From: Pseudomonas soli | Lineage (GTDB): Bacteria; Pseudomonadota; Gammaproteobacteria; Pseudomonadales; Pseudomonadaceae | Assembly: GCF_900110655.1 (NCBI RefSeq) | Contig: NZ_FOEQ01000006.1 | Span: 273,319-337,318 of the forward strand | Length of the DNA stretch: 64,000 nucleotides | Direction of reading: 5' to 3' | Shown here: one piece after another, positions 42,203 through 50,552 of the stretch | Layout of the letters: every line of letters starts with the position of its first letter | Position numbering within the stretch: the first letter of the stretch is position 1 | Notes under the pieces: generated by a model | Seen by the model: only the letters and a program-made list of their open reading frames with translations | What the model was told of the DNA's origin: nothing | Databases searched by the model: none | Position numbers and translations under genes: made by a program

Positions 42203-43594
42203 ATGGTATCCCGCGCCCTCACCCTGGCGACCCTGGTCGCCGCCGTGCAGCTTACCGGCTGCTCGGTGTTCCGCAGCTACGACAGCGAACTGCAGGAGAC
42301 CAACAAGCAGTTGGCCGCCGGCAATGTCGACGCCGCCCTCGCCCTGCTGGAAAGCAACAACAAGGGCGACAAGAAAGACCTGCTCTACTACTTCGAGAAA
42401 GGCGAGCTGCTGCGCTCCAAGGGCGACCTCAAGGGCAGCCAGGACGCCTGGCGCTCGGCCGACAGCGTGGTGTTCCAGTGGGAAGAGTCGGTCAAGCTCG
42501 ACACCGACAAGTACCTGAGCCAGTTTGGCAGCTACTTGGTCAACGACAAGGTGCGCCGCTACGAAGGCTACGACTACGAAAAAGTCATGTTGACCACGCA
42601 AATGGCCTTGAACCTGCTGGCGCAGAACGACTTCGACGGCGCCCGCACCGAGATCAAGAAGACCCACGAGCGTGAGGCGATCATCGCCGAGCTGCGCGAC
42701 AAGGAATACCTCAAGCGCGAGGAAGAGGCCGAGAAGGAAGGCATCAAGACCGAATACAAGGACCTGCAGGGTTACCCGGTCGCCAGCCTCGACGCCCCTG
42801 AGGTGGTCGGCCTGAAGAACAGCTACCAGAGCGCCTTCAGCCATTACCTGTCCGGCTATGTCTACGAAGCCCTCGGCGAGAAGGGCCTGGCCGCGCCGGG
42901 TTACCGCAAGGCCGCCGAGCTGCGCCCGAATACCCCGCTGCTGGACCAGGCGCTGCTGGAGCTGGACAAGAACAGCGCCAAGGCCGGTGAAAGCGACGTG
43001 CTGATCGTGGTACAGACCGGCCTGGCCCCGGCTCGTGATTCGATCCGCATCCCGCTGCCACTGCCGATCCAGGACAACCTGGTGATCACTCCGTTGTCGT
43101 TCCCGATCATCAGGGAGGACACTTCGACCGCGCACCTGAGCGAGATTCAGCTCAACGACAAGGTCCTGGCCCTGACCGCGCTCAACAGCACCACTGCCAT
43201 GTCACGCCGCGCCCTGCGCGACGACATGCCTGGCATCATCCTGCGCACCAGCGTGCGCGCCATCAGCCGCGGCGTGGCGCAGAAGAACTTGAACCAGACC
43301 AACCCGATGGCCGGGCTGGTGGTGGGCATTGCCTCCACCGTGCTGGAAGGTGCCGATACCCGTACCTGGCGCACCCTGCCAAACGAAACCCAGGTGGCCC
43401 GTGTACGCCTCAAGCAGGGCGAACACCACGTGAGCCTGCCGTCGAGCCTCGGCGGTACCCAGGTCACGGTGAAAGTCGATCGCCCCTACCAGGTGGTCAG
43501 CCTGCGCGTGGTCGGCAACCGCGTGTTCGCTGGCGGCCCGTCCGTCGAAGTCGCCCCGCAGGCCGCAGCCACTGCTGTCGCCAGCCTCAAGTAA
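42203..43594 (+). CDS. COG3014-like outer-membrane lipoprotein
   Basis: A 463-residue lipoprotein. The signal peptide has the lipobox LTGC (Cys about residue 20) followed by Ser, which predicts outer-membrane sorting. A helical, TPR-like N-terminal half (residues 30-260, including LLYYFEKGELLRSKGD and SHYLSGYVYEALGEKG) is followed by a mainly beta C-terminal half. It resembles the uncharacterised COG3014 family. It is the first of four co-oriented envelope genes ending with LpoB-like and CsgG-like products. The biochemical role is unknown. Confidence 0.8.
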   Translation: MVSRALTLATLVAAVQLTGCSVFRSYDSELQETNKQLAAGNVDAALALLESNNKGDKKDLLYYFEKGELLRSKGDLKGSQDAWRSADSVVFQWEESVKLDTDKYLSQFGSYLVNDKVRRYEGYDYEKVMLTTQMALNLLAQNDFDGARTEIKKTHEREAIIAELRDKEYLKREEEAEKEGIKTEYKDLQGYPVASLDAPEVVGLKNSYQSAFSHYLSGYVYEALGEKGLAAPGYRKAAELRPNTPLLDQALLELDKNSAKAGESDVLIVVQTGLAPARDSIRIPLPLPIQDNLVITPLSFPIIREDTSTAHLSEIQLNDKVLALTALNSTTAMSRRALRDDMPGIILRTSVRAISRGVAQKNLNQTNPMAGLVVGIASTVLEGADTRTWRTLPNETQVARVRLKQGEHHVSLPSSLGGTQVTVKVDRPYQVVSLRVVGNRVFAGGPSVEVAPQAAATAVASLK

Positions 43595-43608
43595 CCCAAG
43601 GATCGAAC

Positions 43609-43977
43609 ATGCGCAAAACATGCCTCGCCCTGGCCGCCGTCGCCCTCCTGGCCGGCTGCGCCACCCCGCCCCCTGCCCCGGGCAGCGCCGCCAGCAAGGT
43701 GGTGACCATGGGCCAGCTGGATGACATCGAGATCGGCCAGATGCGCGTCGCCCGCGAAAACGGCTATCTCACCGTCAACGTGGCGCTGACCAACAGCAGC
43801 CGCAGCAACCAGACCCTGTTCTACCGCTTCGCCTGGCTGGGCAGCGATGGTTTCCCGGTGGCCGATGAAGAGAGCTGGAAGGCCCTGCCGCTGTACGGCA
43901 AGCAGGCCAAGTTCCTGCCCGCCATCGCACCGACCCCCGCAGCCCGTGACTTCCGCCTCGAAGTCCACACCCGGTAA
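43609..43977 (+). CDS. YcfL-family (DUF1425) lipoprotein
   Basis: A 122-residue lipoprotein with lipobox LLAGC near residues 14-18. A single beta-sandwich-like domain (LTVNVALTNSSRSNQTLFYRFAWLGSDGF, quoted as NQTLFYRFAWLG) is typical of YcfL. In E. coli ycfL lies beside lpoB, as here. It starts 14 bp after the previous gene and ends 22 bp before the LpoB-like gene. Function unknown. Confidence 0.85.
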   Translation: MRKTCLALAAVALLAGCATPPPAPGSAASKVVTMGQLDDIEIGQMRVARENGYLTVNVALTNSSRSNQTLFYRFAWLGSDGFPVADEESWKALPLYGKQAKFLPAIAPTPAARDFRLEVHTR

Positions 43978-43999
43978 CCCCCTTTCAGGAGCACGTTCG

Positions 44000-44587
44000 A
44001 TGTTTGCACGCCTTTCCCTCGCCGCCCTCGCCATCGCCCTGGTCAGCGGCTGCAGCACCCCTTCGCCGGTTCTCGGCGGCAAGAACATCAGCTACGGCGA
44101 CAGCAAGGCCGTCGAACTGGTGACCAACGAGTTCGGCTCCACCGACCTGCAGATGATAGCCGAGAGCATGACCCGCTCGCTGGCCCAGTCCGGCGTGCTG
44201 CACGGCCGCCCGGTGGTGCAGGTGTACGACGTGAAGAACAAGACCAGCGAGTACATCGACACCCGCGAGATCACCACCTCGATCAAGACCCAGCTGATGA
44301 AATCCGGCGCCGCCCGCTTCGCCAGCGACAACACCGACATGCAGAGCCAGGTCGACCAGCTCAAGCTGCAGAACCAGAGCGGCCTGTACAAGAAGAAGAC
44401 CGTGGCCAAGACCGGCAACATGATAGCCGCCAAATACCGCCTGGAAGGCTCGATCAGCTCGATCGTCAAGCGCAGCAGCGACTACAAGGACGTGTTCTAC
44501 AAGTTCAGCCTGCAGCTGATCGACGTGGAAAGCGGCCTGGCCGAGTGGATGGACGAAAAAGAAATCCGCAAGACCACGGAGCGCTGA
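44000..44587 (+). CDS. LpoB-like lipoprotein (penicillin-binding protein activator family)
   Basis: A 195-residue lipoprotein with lipobox LVSGC near residues 14-18. The LpoB domain begins ISYGDSKAVELVTNEFGSTDLQ (quoted as NEFGSTDLQMIAESM) and contains the RYRLEGSIS-type strand AKYRLEGSISSIVKR and a C-terminal QLIDVESGLAEWMDEKEIRK, split here. In E. coli LpoB spans the envelope to activate PBP1b. P. aeruginosa uses the unrelated LpoP for that task, so the function here may differ. AGGAG lies upstream of the ATG. Confidence 0.85.
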   Translation: MFARLSLAALAIALVSGCSTPSPVLGGKNISYGDSKAVELVTNEFGSTDLQMIAESMTRSLAQSGVLHGRPVVQVYDVKNKTSEYIDTREITTSIKTQLMKSGAARFASDNTDMQSQVDQLKLQNQSGLYKKKTVAKTGNMIAAKYRLEGSISSIVKRSSDYKDVFYKFSLQLIDVESGLAEWMDEKEIRKTTER

Positions 44588-44590
44588 TCG

Positions 44591-45334
44591 ATGCGTGCAT
44601 GGATGGCAATAATCGGCCTGGCCTGCGCCTTCGGCGCGCAGGCGGCCCCCAAGGTGGCGGTGACCGACCTGGCCTACCAGGCGCAGGTGGAGGAATACAT
44701 CCACACCATCAACGCCCAGAGCAGCGGCCAGGCCGGCATGTACCACGCCAGCGGCCAGTCGAGCTACAGCGAGTACGAGAGCCTCAACAGCTACATCGAG
44801 CAGACCGAGCTGCGCAAGTTCGGTGGCGACATCAAGGGTGAGATCCTCAAGACCGGCATGTTCCAGCTGGTCCAGGGCCGCCCCTACACCGCCGACTCGA
44901 AGGAGGACGTGTACGACGTGATCCGCCGCATCAAGAACGGCGCGTTCAAGGGTGCCGACTACGTGCTGTTCGGCACCCTGTCGGACATCGACTTCCAGCA
45001 GGACATCAACTCGCTGGACCACACCGACAGCTACTCGGCGGTGCTGGGCCTGACCGTGGTCGCCGACTTCAGCCTGATCAACACCCGCACCTACGAGATC
45101 ACCTCGGCGTTCACCGCCATGGGTGAAGGGCAGGACACCAAGCTGGTGAAAAGCCAAGACCGCCGCGTGACGTTGAACCGTCCGCGGGTGGTGCGCGATG
45201 TATCGAAGGCACTGGGCGAGGATGTGGCGCAGCAGTTGGCCGAGCAGTTGGGCGGCTCGGTGCCCGGGCAGGCGAAGCAGCCGCGTGGGCGGGACAACCT
45301 GCCGCCGGATGAGCCGGCGCGGGTGCTGAACTAA
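44591..45334 (+). CDS. Periplasmic CsgG/LpoB-superfamily protein
   Basis: A 247-residue secreted protein. A Sec signal peptide (cleavage after AQA, about residue 18) has no proper lipobox. The body (KVAVTDLAYQAQVEEYIHT, GGDIKGEILKTGMFQLVQG, GADYVLFGTLSDIDFQQD) follows the alpha/beta anticodon-binding-like fold of CsgG/TolB-N/LpoB proteins, recognised by its KVAVTDL start and the YVLFGTL strand. It starts four bases after the LpoB-like stop and ends the operon. Its specific function is not known. Confidence 0.75.
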   Translation: MRAWMAIIGLACAFGAQAAPKVAVTDLAYQAQVEEYIHTINAQSSGQAGMYHASGQSSYSEYESLNSYIEQTELRKFGGDIKGEILKTGMFQLVQGRPYTADSKEDVYDVIRRIKNGAFKGADYVLFGTLSDIDFQQDINSLDHTDSYSAVLGLTVVADFSLINTRTYEITSAFTAMGEGQDTKLVKSQDRRVTLNRPRVVRDVSKALGEDVAQQLAEQLGGSVPGQAKQPRGRDNLPPDEPARVLN

Positions 45335-45373
45335 GCCTCTCCCCTAAGGGAAATGGGGGCTTCATAGGGGTTC

Positions 45374-45400
45374 GTGGGAGCGGCGATGCGTCGCTCCCAC
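45374..45400. repeat. Short REP-like hairpin between convergent operons
   Basis: GTGGGAGCG (45374-45382) pairs perfectly with CGCTCCCAC (45392-45400). It lies between the CsgG-like gene and nodT-like gene, whose transcripts converge. Confidence 0.7.
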
Positions 45401-45408
45401 ACTCTTCC

Positions 45409-46827
45409 TCAAGGTCTGGCACTGCTTTTCCAGCCGCCACCCAAGGCCAGGAACACGCCTATCTGCCCCATCGCCACCTGACTGTTGGCCGCCGCCAGCT
45501 GCGCCCGTGCATCGGTGTAGGTCCGCGTCGCTTGCAGATCCGCCAGGAACGACTCACGCCCCACCTGATAGCGCATGTGGGTCTGGTCCGCCGACTCCTT
45601 GGCGGAGCGCTCCGCCTCGGCCAGCGCGTCGCGCCGATCCAGCAGCGCGCTGTATTGCGCCAGGCGGGTCTGGGTTTCGCGAATGGCATTCAGTACCACC
45701 CCATCGAAATGTGCCAGCGCCGCTTGGGTCGAGGCCTCGGCCATGCGGATGCGCGCGCGGGTGCCGTTGGTGGGGATGGCCCAACTGACCTGCGGGCCGA
45801 AGCCCCAGCGGTTGGTGGCCGGCTCACCGAGGTTGTCGAGGATGCCGATGGTGCCCACCTGGGCGCCGATGCTGATATCCGGGTACAGCGCGCCGGTGGC
45901 CACACCGATGGTGGCAGTGGCTGCCGCCAGCTGGCGTTCGGCCTGACGCACATCCGGGCGGCGCTTGAGCAGAGCGGCGCCATCGCCGACCGGAACCAGT
46001 TGTGACAGCTGTGGCAGCTCGGCGCAATCGGCGGTGCCGGCAGGCAATTGCTCGACAGGCCTGGCCAGCAACGCGGCCAGCGTGTAGAGGCCCGCCTCGC
46101 GCTCGGCCTTGAAGCGCGGCAGCTCGGCGCGCAAGGACTTGAACTGGGTCTGCGACCGGGTGACCTGGCTCTCGTCGCCACGCCCGGCGTCGCGCAGACG
46201 CTGGGTCAGTTGCACGCTCTGCTGCTGCAGGTCCAGCGACTCGCGGGCGATGTGGTACTCCTCGTTGGCCGAGCACACCTGGGTGTACGCCTTGACCACA
46301 TCGGCCACCAGGGTGATGCGCGCGGTGTCGGCGGCGGCTTGCACGGCATCGGCATTGGCCTTGGCGGCCTCGGTGCCGCGCTTGAAGGTGCCCCAAAGGT
46401 CGAACTGGTAGCTGGCGCTGATGATCGCCTCGCCAATGTTGGCAACCGGCACTTTCTCCGGCAGCAGGAACGCTTCGCCGGACTCCTGTAGGCGCTGGGC
46501 ACCCAGCTTGACGCCACCATTGAAGCCACCCTGCGACTCGGCCACCTCCACCTGGGCGCGGGCCTTGGCGATGTTGGCGGCAGCCACGCGCAGCTCGGTG
46601 TTGGCGCCGAGCGCCTCGCGCACCAGCTGGTTGAGCCGTTGATCCTGGTACAGCTGCCACCAGTCCTCGGGCACTGGCGCCGAGACCACGCTATCGGCGT
46701 CCTGGCGCAGCGGGCCGTTGAGGTCGCCGCGCTGCACGGCGGCCTCCTTGGGCAGCTCGTAGTCCGGGCCGACCATCATGCAGGCGCCAAGGGACAGGCA
46801 CAGCCCCGCCAGGATCAGCTGTTTCAT
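45409..46827 (-). CDS. NodT-family outer-membrane efflux lipoprotein
   Basis: A 472-residue TolC-like outer-membrane factor of the NodT group. The lipobox is LGAC near residues 13-16. Two OEP repeats with long helices follow (for example LRVAAANIAKARAQVEVAES and RPDVRQAERQLAAATATIG). Start ATG 46827 overlaps the HlyD-like stop (ATGA). It is the last gene of the MarR-FUSC-DUF1656-HlyD-NodT operon and would provide the exit channel. Confidence 0.92.
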   Translation of the reverse strand: MKQLILAGLCLSLGACMMVGPDYELPKEAAVQRGDLNGPLRQDADSVVSAPVPEDWWQLYQDQRLNQLVREALGANTELRVAAANIAKARAQVEVAESQGGFNGGVKLGAQRLQESGEAFLLPEKVPVANIGEAIISASYQFDLWGTFKRGTEAAKANADAVQAAADTARITLVADVVKAYTQVCSANEEYHIARESLDLQQQSVQLTQRLRDAGRGDESQVTRSQTQFKSLRAELPRFKAEREAGLYTLAALLARPVEQLPAGTADCAELPQLSQLVPVGDGAALLKRRPDVRQAERQLAAATATIGVATGALYPDISIGAQVGTIGILDNLGEPATNRWGFGPQVSWAIPTNGTRARIRMAEASTQAALAHFDGVVLNAIRETQTRLAQYSALLDRRDALAEAERSAKESADQTHMRYQVGRESFLADLQATRTYTDARAQLAAANSQVAMGQIGVFLALGGGWKSSARP

Positions 46828-47699
46828 GGGCGTTGGCCCTCTACGATCGACACCGTGGCGGTGCGCCCGGCGATCATGCGAAAGTCCGCCGGCACTTCGT
46901 CGAAGGTGATGCGTACCGGGATCCGCTGGGCCAGGCGCACCCAACTGAACGCCGGGTTGACGTTGGGCAGCAGGTTGGCGCCGCTGCTGCGGTCGCGGTC
47001 CTCGATACCGGCGGACAGGCTCTGCACTCGGCCGCGCAGGCGGGTGGGGTCGCCCATCACACGGATATCCACGGCGTCGCCGATATGGATCCCGCCCAGC
47101 TTGGTTTCCTCGAAATAGCCATCGACGTGATACGAGGCGCTGTCGACCACCGACAACACCGGGCGCCCGGCGCTGACGAACTCATGAGCGCGCGGGGCGC
47201 GGTCGTTGAGGTAGCCATCCACCGGGCTGCGCACCACCGAGCGGTCGAGGTTGAGCTGGGCGACATCCACCTGCACCTGGGCCTCGCTCACCGCCGAACG
47301 GGCGCGGGCCTCGCGCGACTGGCTCTCTTCCAACTGCTCGGCCGCCACCAGGTTGCCCAGCTTACGGTTGCGCTGGGCCTCGCGGGAGGCCTGGGCCAGG
47401 GTTTCCTGGCGTTCGGCCAGGGTTGCCTTGGCCTGGCGCAGGGCCAGGGTGAAACGGTCCTGGTCGATGGTGAACAGCACGTCACCGCGCTTGATGGTCT
47501 GGTTGTCGCGCACCTCGACCTGCTGGATCAGCCCGGAGACATCCGGGGCGATCTGGATCACGTCAGCGCGGATATGGCCGTCGCGGGTCCAGGGGGCGAA
47601 CATGTAGTACACCACCATCTGCCACACGAGCACGGCGGCGAAGGTCACTACCAGCAAGGTCAGGACCACGCGGCCCAAGGTCAGCAAAGGTTTTTTCAT
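46824..47699 (-). CDS. HlyD-family periplasmic adaptor (AaeA-like)
   Basis: A 291-residue membrane-fusion protein. One N-terminal TM (VVLTLLVVTFAAVLVWQMVVYYMF, quoted as TLLVVTFAAVLVWQMVV) is followed by lipoyl half-motif DVSGLIQQVEVRDNQTIKRGD, a short coiled coil (about 85-140) and the second lipoyl half. The size and start match AaeA of the aromatic-acid exporter AaeAB. Both ends overlap neighbouring genes by four bases. Confidence 0.9.
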   Translation of the reverse strand: MKKPLLTLGRVVLTLLVVTFAAVLVWQMVVYYMFAPWTRDGHIRADVIQIAPDVSGLIQQVEVRDNQTIKRGDVLFTIDQDRFTLALRQAKATLAERQETLAQASREAQRNRKLGNLVAAEQLEESQSREARARSAVSEAQVQVDVAQLNLDRSVVRSPVDGYLNDRAPRAHEFVSAGRPVLSVVDSASYHVDGYFEETKLGGIHIGDAVDIRVMGDPTRLRGRVQSLSAGIEDRDRSSGANLLPNVNPAFSWVRLAQRIPVRITFDEVPADFRMIAGRTATVSIVEGQRP

Positions 47700-47908
47700 G
47701 GCAGCATCAGGCTTCGGCAAAAGTGGTCCACCGCGCCAAGCAGCACGGCATACAGGGCAACGTTGAACAGCGCCCGGTGCCAGACCAGGCGGTAGAAATG
47801 CAGGCGCACCAGCACTGCGTGCACCCCCAGGTACAACAGGTAGGTGCCAAACATCATCACCAGCAGCGTGGGCAGGAACACCCCGCTGATATCCAGTTCA
47901 CCGATCAC
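47696..47908 (-). CDS. DUF1656 small membrane protein (AaeX-like)
   Basis: A 70-residue membrane protein with two hydrophobic segments (VFLPTLLVMMFGTYLLYLGV and ALFNVALYAVLLGAVDHF). It belongs to the DUF1656/AaeX family always found with AaeA-like and FUSC pump genes. Starts with GTG overlapping the FUSC stop and ends overlapping the HlyD-like ATG. Function unknown; probably a pump accessory. Confidence 0.9.
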   Translation of the reverse strand: MIGELDISGVFLPTLLVMMFGTYLLYLGVHAVLVRLHFYRLVWHRALFNVALYAVLLGAVDHFCRSLMLP

Positions 47909-49992
47909 AGGGGTGCTCCGTCGAGGCCCGGGGGCAGTTGCGTTTGTTCGGCGGGCTCGAGCATCACCTCGACACCTGGCAGCAGCGCCAGGCGCAAACC
48001 GGCCAGGGCGTGCAGCAGGTGGGTGCGGGCATCGCCGCGCTCGTAAAGCTCATCGAGGTTCAGCGCCAGGCGCGCGCGCTCCATGTTGCGCAGCAGTGCC
48101 GCCGGGGCATGCAGGCGCTCGCCGGCGCGCAGGCAGGCGGCATAGTGCGCGCCGACTTCCTCGATCACCGTCTGCAGGCGCTCGCGAGCCTGGGCGCCGG
48201 CGCGCGGCATGTACGCCAGCAGGTCGAGCAGATTCAGGCCCACGCGCAGGTCGCGCAAGGCCACGCCACTGTCCTGGCCGGTCTGCGACAGGCGAGGCAG
48301 GTGCTGCATCAGGCGGTCGAGCATCTGCACGCCGACCTGGCGGTGCTCGGCCAGGGTGGCCGGCGCGGTCATCTCGACAATGTCGCGCCAGGCGAAGCGG
48401 GTCATGCGCTTGGCCGCCAGTTCCACGCCGAACGGGCGTACCACCAGGGTCCAGATGAAGGCGAACAGCAGCCCCACGGGACCGGCCAGGTTGGAATTGA
48501 GGAAGGTGAAAAAGTCAGCGTCGTAGGCACCCTGGATGCTGATGAAGGTCGAGGTGTTGACGATGGTCAGCAAGGTGCCGAGGTAGAAGCGCGGCTGCAC
48601 GGTCAGGGTGCCGACGCAGATGAACGGCACGGCAAACGCCAGCACCAGCATGGCGAAATCATGCAGGTTGGGCAGCACCAGGAACAGGTACAGGCTGGAG
48701 AAGATCACCGACATCAGCGTCCAGAAGAAGAACCGGTAGATCTGCGGCGCCGGGTCGTCCATGGCGGCGAAGAAACTGCACGACACGGCGGCGAGGATCA
48801 CCGCGCTGGCGCCGTCGTTCCAGCCAAGGCCGATCCACAGGCCGCAGGCGACGACGATGGCGGTGACGGTGGAAAACACCGAGTAGAGCATCAGGCCGCG
48901 ATCGAAGAACGGCGTCAGCCGGCCCAGGCGCCAGTGACGATAGACCGCGCGCCAGGGCGTGGCGTCGTCCTTGCGCAGGGCGTGCTGCAGGCTGCAGCAG
49001 TCCTGCCAGAGGTCGGCCCATTCGGTCAGGCGATAGAGGGCGTTGGACAGCAGCAGCTCGGCGCGCTGGTCGAGGGCGGCGGCGCCCGGCTGCAGGCGGT
49101 CGATCTGCTCGTGCAGGGCGGTCCAGCGTGCCACCGAGGCGCTGTCGGCGGTGCCTTCGAGCCATTTACGGGCGCTGTCCAGCACCGGTTGCAGCAAGGC
49201 GAACTGCGCCGGGGCACGACCTTCAAGGGCGATCAGGGCATCGTCGAGCGCGTCGATCACCGGCAGCAGATGGATCATCCGCCCGCGCAATTCGCGGGCG
49301 TTCTTCAAGGTATGCGGGCCGGCGCCTTCATGGCCGAGCTGGCCGATCATCAGCTCCAGCGAGTTGAAGGTGGCGACCATCGCGCCACGCATGCCGCCGA
49401 CCTTGTCGGCGCCGGCTTCGCGGGCCAGGTAGGTGTCGCAGTAGCGAATCGCTTCGCCGAACCAGCTGCCGGTGGCGCCGACCACCACAGGTGCCAGCCG
49501 GCGCGGCCAGAACACCGCGCCAACCACCGCCGCGCAGACGATTCCCAGGCAGATTTCCTGGGCCCTGGACGAGGCCACGTCAAACACTGCCAGCGGGTTA
49601 TCGACCACCGCCAGGGCGATCATCGGCAGGGTGTAGCCGGCCAGCATCAGCACGTAGTTGTTGGCCGTGCGCAGGTTCAGCGAGAGGAACAGCAACGTGC
49701 CGGTCCACAGGGCGATGGCGATGCTCAGCAGCAGCGGCGATTGCACCAGCGGTGGCACCAGCAGGATCGCCCCGCCAGCGCCCAGCAAGGTGCCCAGGGC
49801 GCGGTACAGCGCCTTGGATGTGGTCGGGCCGAGGAATGGGCTGGAGACGATATAGACCGTGGCCATGGCCCAGTACGGGCGCGGCAGCTGCATCAGCAGG
49901 GCGATATACAGGGCAATCATCGAGGCGGCGAAGGTGCGCACGCCGTAGAACCAGTCGCGGGCAGGCGGGACCGAGCTGAAGAAGCCACTCAT
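47905..49992 (-). CDS. FUSC-family inner-membrane efflux protein (AaeB-like)
   Basis: A 695-residue pump subunit. An N-terminal bundle of about six TM helices (about 15-165), a soluble middle region (about 175-350), a second TM bundle (about 370-510) and a C-terminal soluble domain are visible, the usual architecture of AaeB/fusaric-acid-resistance proteins. It likely exports aromatic or hydroxycinnamic acids or fusaric-acid-like compounds. Overlaps marR-like gene upstream and DUF1656 downstream (ATGA each). Confidence 0.92.
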   Translation of the reverse strand: MSGFFSSVPPARDWFYGVRTFAASMIALYIALLMQLPRPYWAMATVYIVSSPFLGPTTSKALYRALGTLLGAGGAILLVPPLVQSPLLLSIAIALWTGTLLFLSLNLRTANNYVLMLAGYTLPMIALAVVDNPLAVFDVASSRAQEICLGIVCAAVVGAVFWPRRLAPVVVGATGSWFGEAIRYCDTYLAREAGADKVGGMRGAMVATFNSLELMIGQLGHEGAGPHTLKNARELRGRMIHLLPVIDALDDALIALEGRAPAQFALLQPVLDSARKWLEGTADSASVARWTALHEQIDRLQPGAAALDQRAELLLSNALYRLTEWADLWQDCCSLQHALRKDDATPWRAVYRHWRLGRLTPFFDRGLMLYSVFSTVTAIVVACGLWIGLGWNDGASAVILAAVSCSFFAAMDDPAPQIYRFFFWTLMSVIFSSLYLFLVLPNLHDFAMLVLAFAVPFICVGTLTVQPRFYLGTLLTIVNTSTFISIQGAYDADFFTFLNSNLAGPVGLLFAFIWTLVVRPFGVELAAKRMTRFAWRDIVEMTAPATLAEHRQVGVQMLDRLMQHLPRLSQTGQDSGVALRDLRVGLNLLDLLAYMPRAGAQARERLQTVIEEVGAHYAACLRAGERLHAPAALLRNMERARLALNLDELYERGDARTHLLHALAGLRLALLPGVEVMLEPAEQTQLPPGLDGAPL

Positions 49993-50447
49993 GGCTGCAG
50001 GCCTGCCTGTTCGAAGGCATGGATGACCCGCAAGGTGGCCTCCAGGTCGGCCTGGTCTATGCCTCCAAGCACCTCACGACGCAGGCGCACCAGCTCGCCT
50101 TCGATGGACTCGGCCAGGGCGCGGCCCTCGACGGTCAGGCTCAGCGCCTTGGCACGACGGTCCAGCGGATCCTCGCTGCGGCATACCAGGCCAGCCTTGC
50201 ACAGCTGGTCGAGCAGGCGCACCAGCGACGGGCTTTCCAACCCGGCCGCCTGGGCCACCGCCACCTGATGCACGCCATCGCCCAGGCGCACGATCATCAG
50301 CAAGGGGACGGCGCAGGCTTCGGAAATACCGTAGCCGGTCAGGGCGCCCTGGCACAGGCGGCGCCAGTGCCGGGCAGCCACAACCATGCCGCTGCTGATT
50401 TTCAGGTGCAGTGCGTCGAGGGACATGTGAGAACCGAGGATATTCAT
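49989..50447 (-). CDS. MarR-family transcriptional regulator
   Basis: A 152-residue winged-helix regulator. The recognition region reads VHQVAVAQAAGLESPSLVRLLDQL (given as AAGLESPSLVRLLDQL, about 60-76) and the wing DPLDRRAKALSLTVEG. It is first in the efflux operon, overlapping the FUSC gene. A 24-bp near-perfect palindrome covers its own start codon, so autorepression relieved by a phenolic ligand is likely. A downstream ATG at 50426 is a possible alternative start. Confidence 0.92.
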   Translation of the reverse strand: MNILGSHMSLDALHLKISSGMVVAARHWRRLCQGALTGYGISEACAVPLLMIVRLGDGVHQVAVAQAAGLESPSLVRLLDQLCKAGLVCRSEDPLDRRAKALSLTVEGRALAESIEGELVRLRREVLGGIDQADLEATLRVIHAFEQAGLQP

Positions 50448-50465
50448 AGTTTGCTAACTATCAAT
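50442..50465. promoter_or_regulatory. Palindromic MarR-type operator at the efflux operon start
   Basis: ATAGTT (50446-50451) and AACTAT (50456-50461) are perfect inverted halves with a 4-bp centre. The symmetry extends to ATTC/CAAT flanks with one mismatch (50442-50465). It overlaps the ATG at 50445-50447. AT-rich palindromes of this size at the start of an operon are the usual targets of MarR repressors; binding is inferred. Confidence 0.65.
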
Positions 50466-50552
50466 ATACGCCCTGCCCTCCCCCTGTCGTCAACCGCAGG
50501 TGACGGAGGGAAAACATGAAAGGTTGTTCATGATCCCGGCAGGCGCGCTGCG

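Noticed and set aside
47938..50268. A 776-codon plus-strand frame opposite the FUSC gene
   Set aside because: Shadow of the efflux genes; rich in Gln, Gly and His, with no family signature.
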